Positions 63,583-64,000 of a stretch of 64,000 nucleotides of DNA are shown here, piece by piece; position 1 is the stretch's first letter; each line of letters begins with the position of its first letter. Both the position numbers and the translations under genes were made by a program. The notes under the pieces were generated by a model that saw nothing but the letters and a program-made list of their open reading frames with translations, had not been told where the DNA came from and did no database searches. The DNA is from Paragonimus skrjabini miyazakii (taxonomy: Eukaryota; Platyhelminthes; Trematoda; Plagiorchiida; Troglotrematidae): the NCBI GenBank assembly GCA_014338405.1, contig JTDE01000228.1, positions 8,788-72,787 of the forward strand, read 5' to 3'.

Positions 63583-64000
63583 TGTGCTAGTTTTGCCAGC
63601 GGATTTCATCAAACTATTTGCTCGTAATGCACATTGTTTACAGTTACTGTTACTGTCCGCGACTTATATGTTCACTTGATAAAATGAGAATGATAGTAAA
63701 TGAAACAGACTCAGCCTTCCAGTCAACTTGAATATGACCCATATGGAACTGAACAGCAGGATCTGACAACAGGCAATGCTCTTCTTGCGAATTATCTTCG
63801 AATAAACGCAGATGCGCGGACAAAGTTGCCGAAGTTACAGAAGAAGTGCATTACATTTCTCATTTGATCAGTGCGAGAGGAATGACGTAACAAACTACTG
63901 CATGATAAATTATTTGGGACTGCTCGATGATGGTTCATCGATTTCAGCAAACTGTTCAACACCCTCAATGGAAACGGCTTTCTTCAGGTCCTTCAACTTA
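63583..64000 (+). other. 3' flank of the cysteine-rich gene
   Basis: No further gene is recognised. A canonical AATAAA at 63801-63806, 219 bases after the stop codon, is a possible polyadenylation signal for the cysteine-rich gene; it could also be chance in AT-rich sequence. Confidence 0.3.

Overview
The window looks like a gene-poor stretch of a flatworm (platyhelminth) nuclear genome, most likely a digenean trematode. The evidence is the set of repeats: a decayed Ty3/gypsy pol of the CsRn1-like kind known from flukes, several decayed Penelope-like elements (PLEs) of the GIY-YIG type, one largely intact LINE whose endonuclease tail, reverse transcriptase and C-terminal region resemble trematode elements, and long AT-rich spacers without exons that can be recognised by eye. 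The species assignment is inference; no host gene fixes it.

Layout. 1.38-3.63 kb (minus): 3' part of a gypsy element, with integrase in a single frame broken by three nonsense codons, then a polypurine tract and a probable 3' LTR. 5.37-5.67 kb: one copy of a ~300 bp repeat whose second, inverted copy is at 58.88-59.18 kb. 11.8 and 12.58 kb: tRNA-like remnants. 12.914-13.652 kb: a complete 739 bp LTR element without coding capacity (TRIM-like), with two 236 bp LTRs differing at one base and an ATAT target duplication. 13.66-32.6 kb: no recognisable gene, only a palindromic block near 14.1 kb and an (AT)n run. 32.64-33.96 kb (minus): a PLE fragment with YVDD, GIY-YIG and a damaged hammerhead motif. 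34-44.5 kb: no recognisable gene. 44.76-46.3 kb (minus): two PLE fragments head to tail, with a textbook type I hammerhead ribozyme at the junction. 49.62-52.31 kb (plus): 5'-truncated LINE with an uninterrupted ORF of about 800 codons. 56.87-57.14 kb: possible pogo/Tigger transposase remnant. 60.5-60.92 kb (plus): another PLE tail with a damaged hammerhead.

The only good host-gene candidate is an intronless, complete 227-codon ORF at 62,899-63,582 encoding a cysteine-rich protein (25 Cys) with a serine-rich linker. Its layout is reminiscent of Sprouty-type proteins, but the assignment is tentative.

The most interesting signals are the intact hammerhead between tandem PLE fragments, supported by two damaged hammerheads at similar distances downstream of other PLE fragments, and the very recent TRIM-like insertion.
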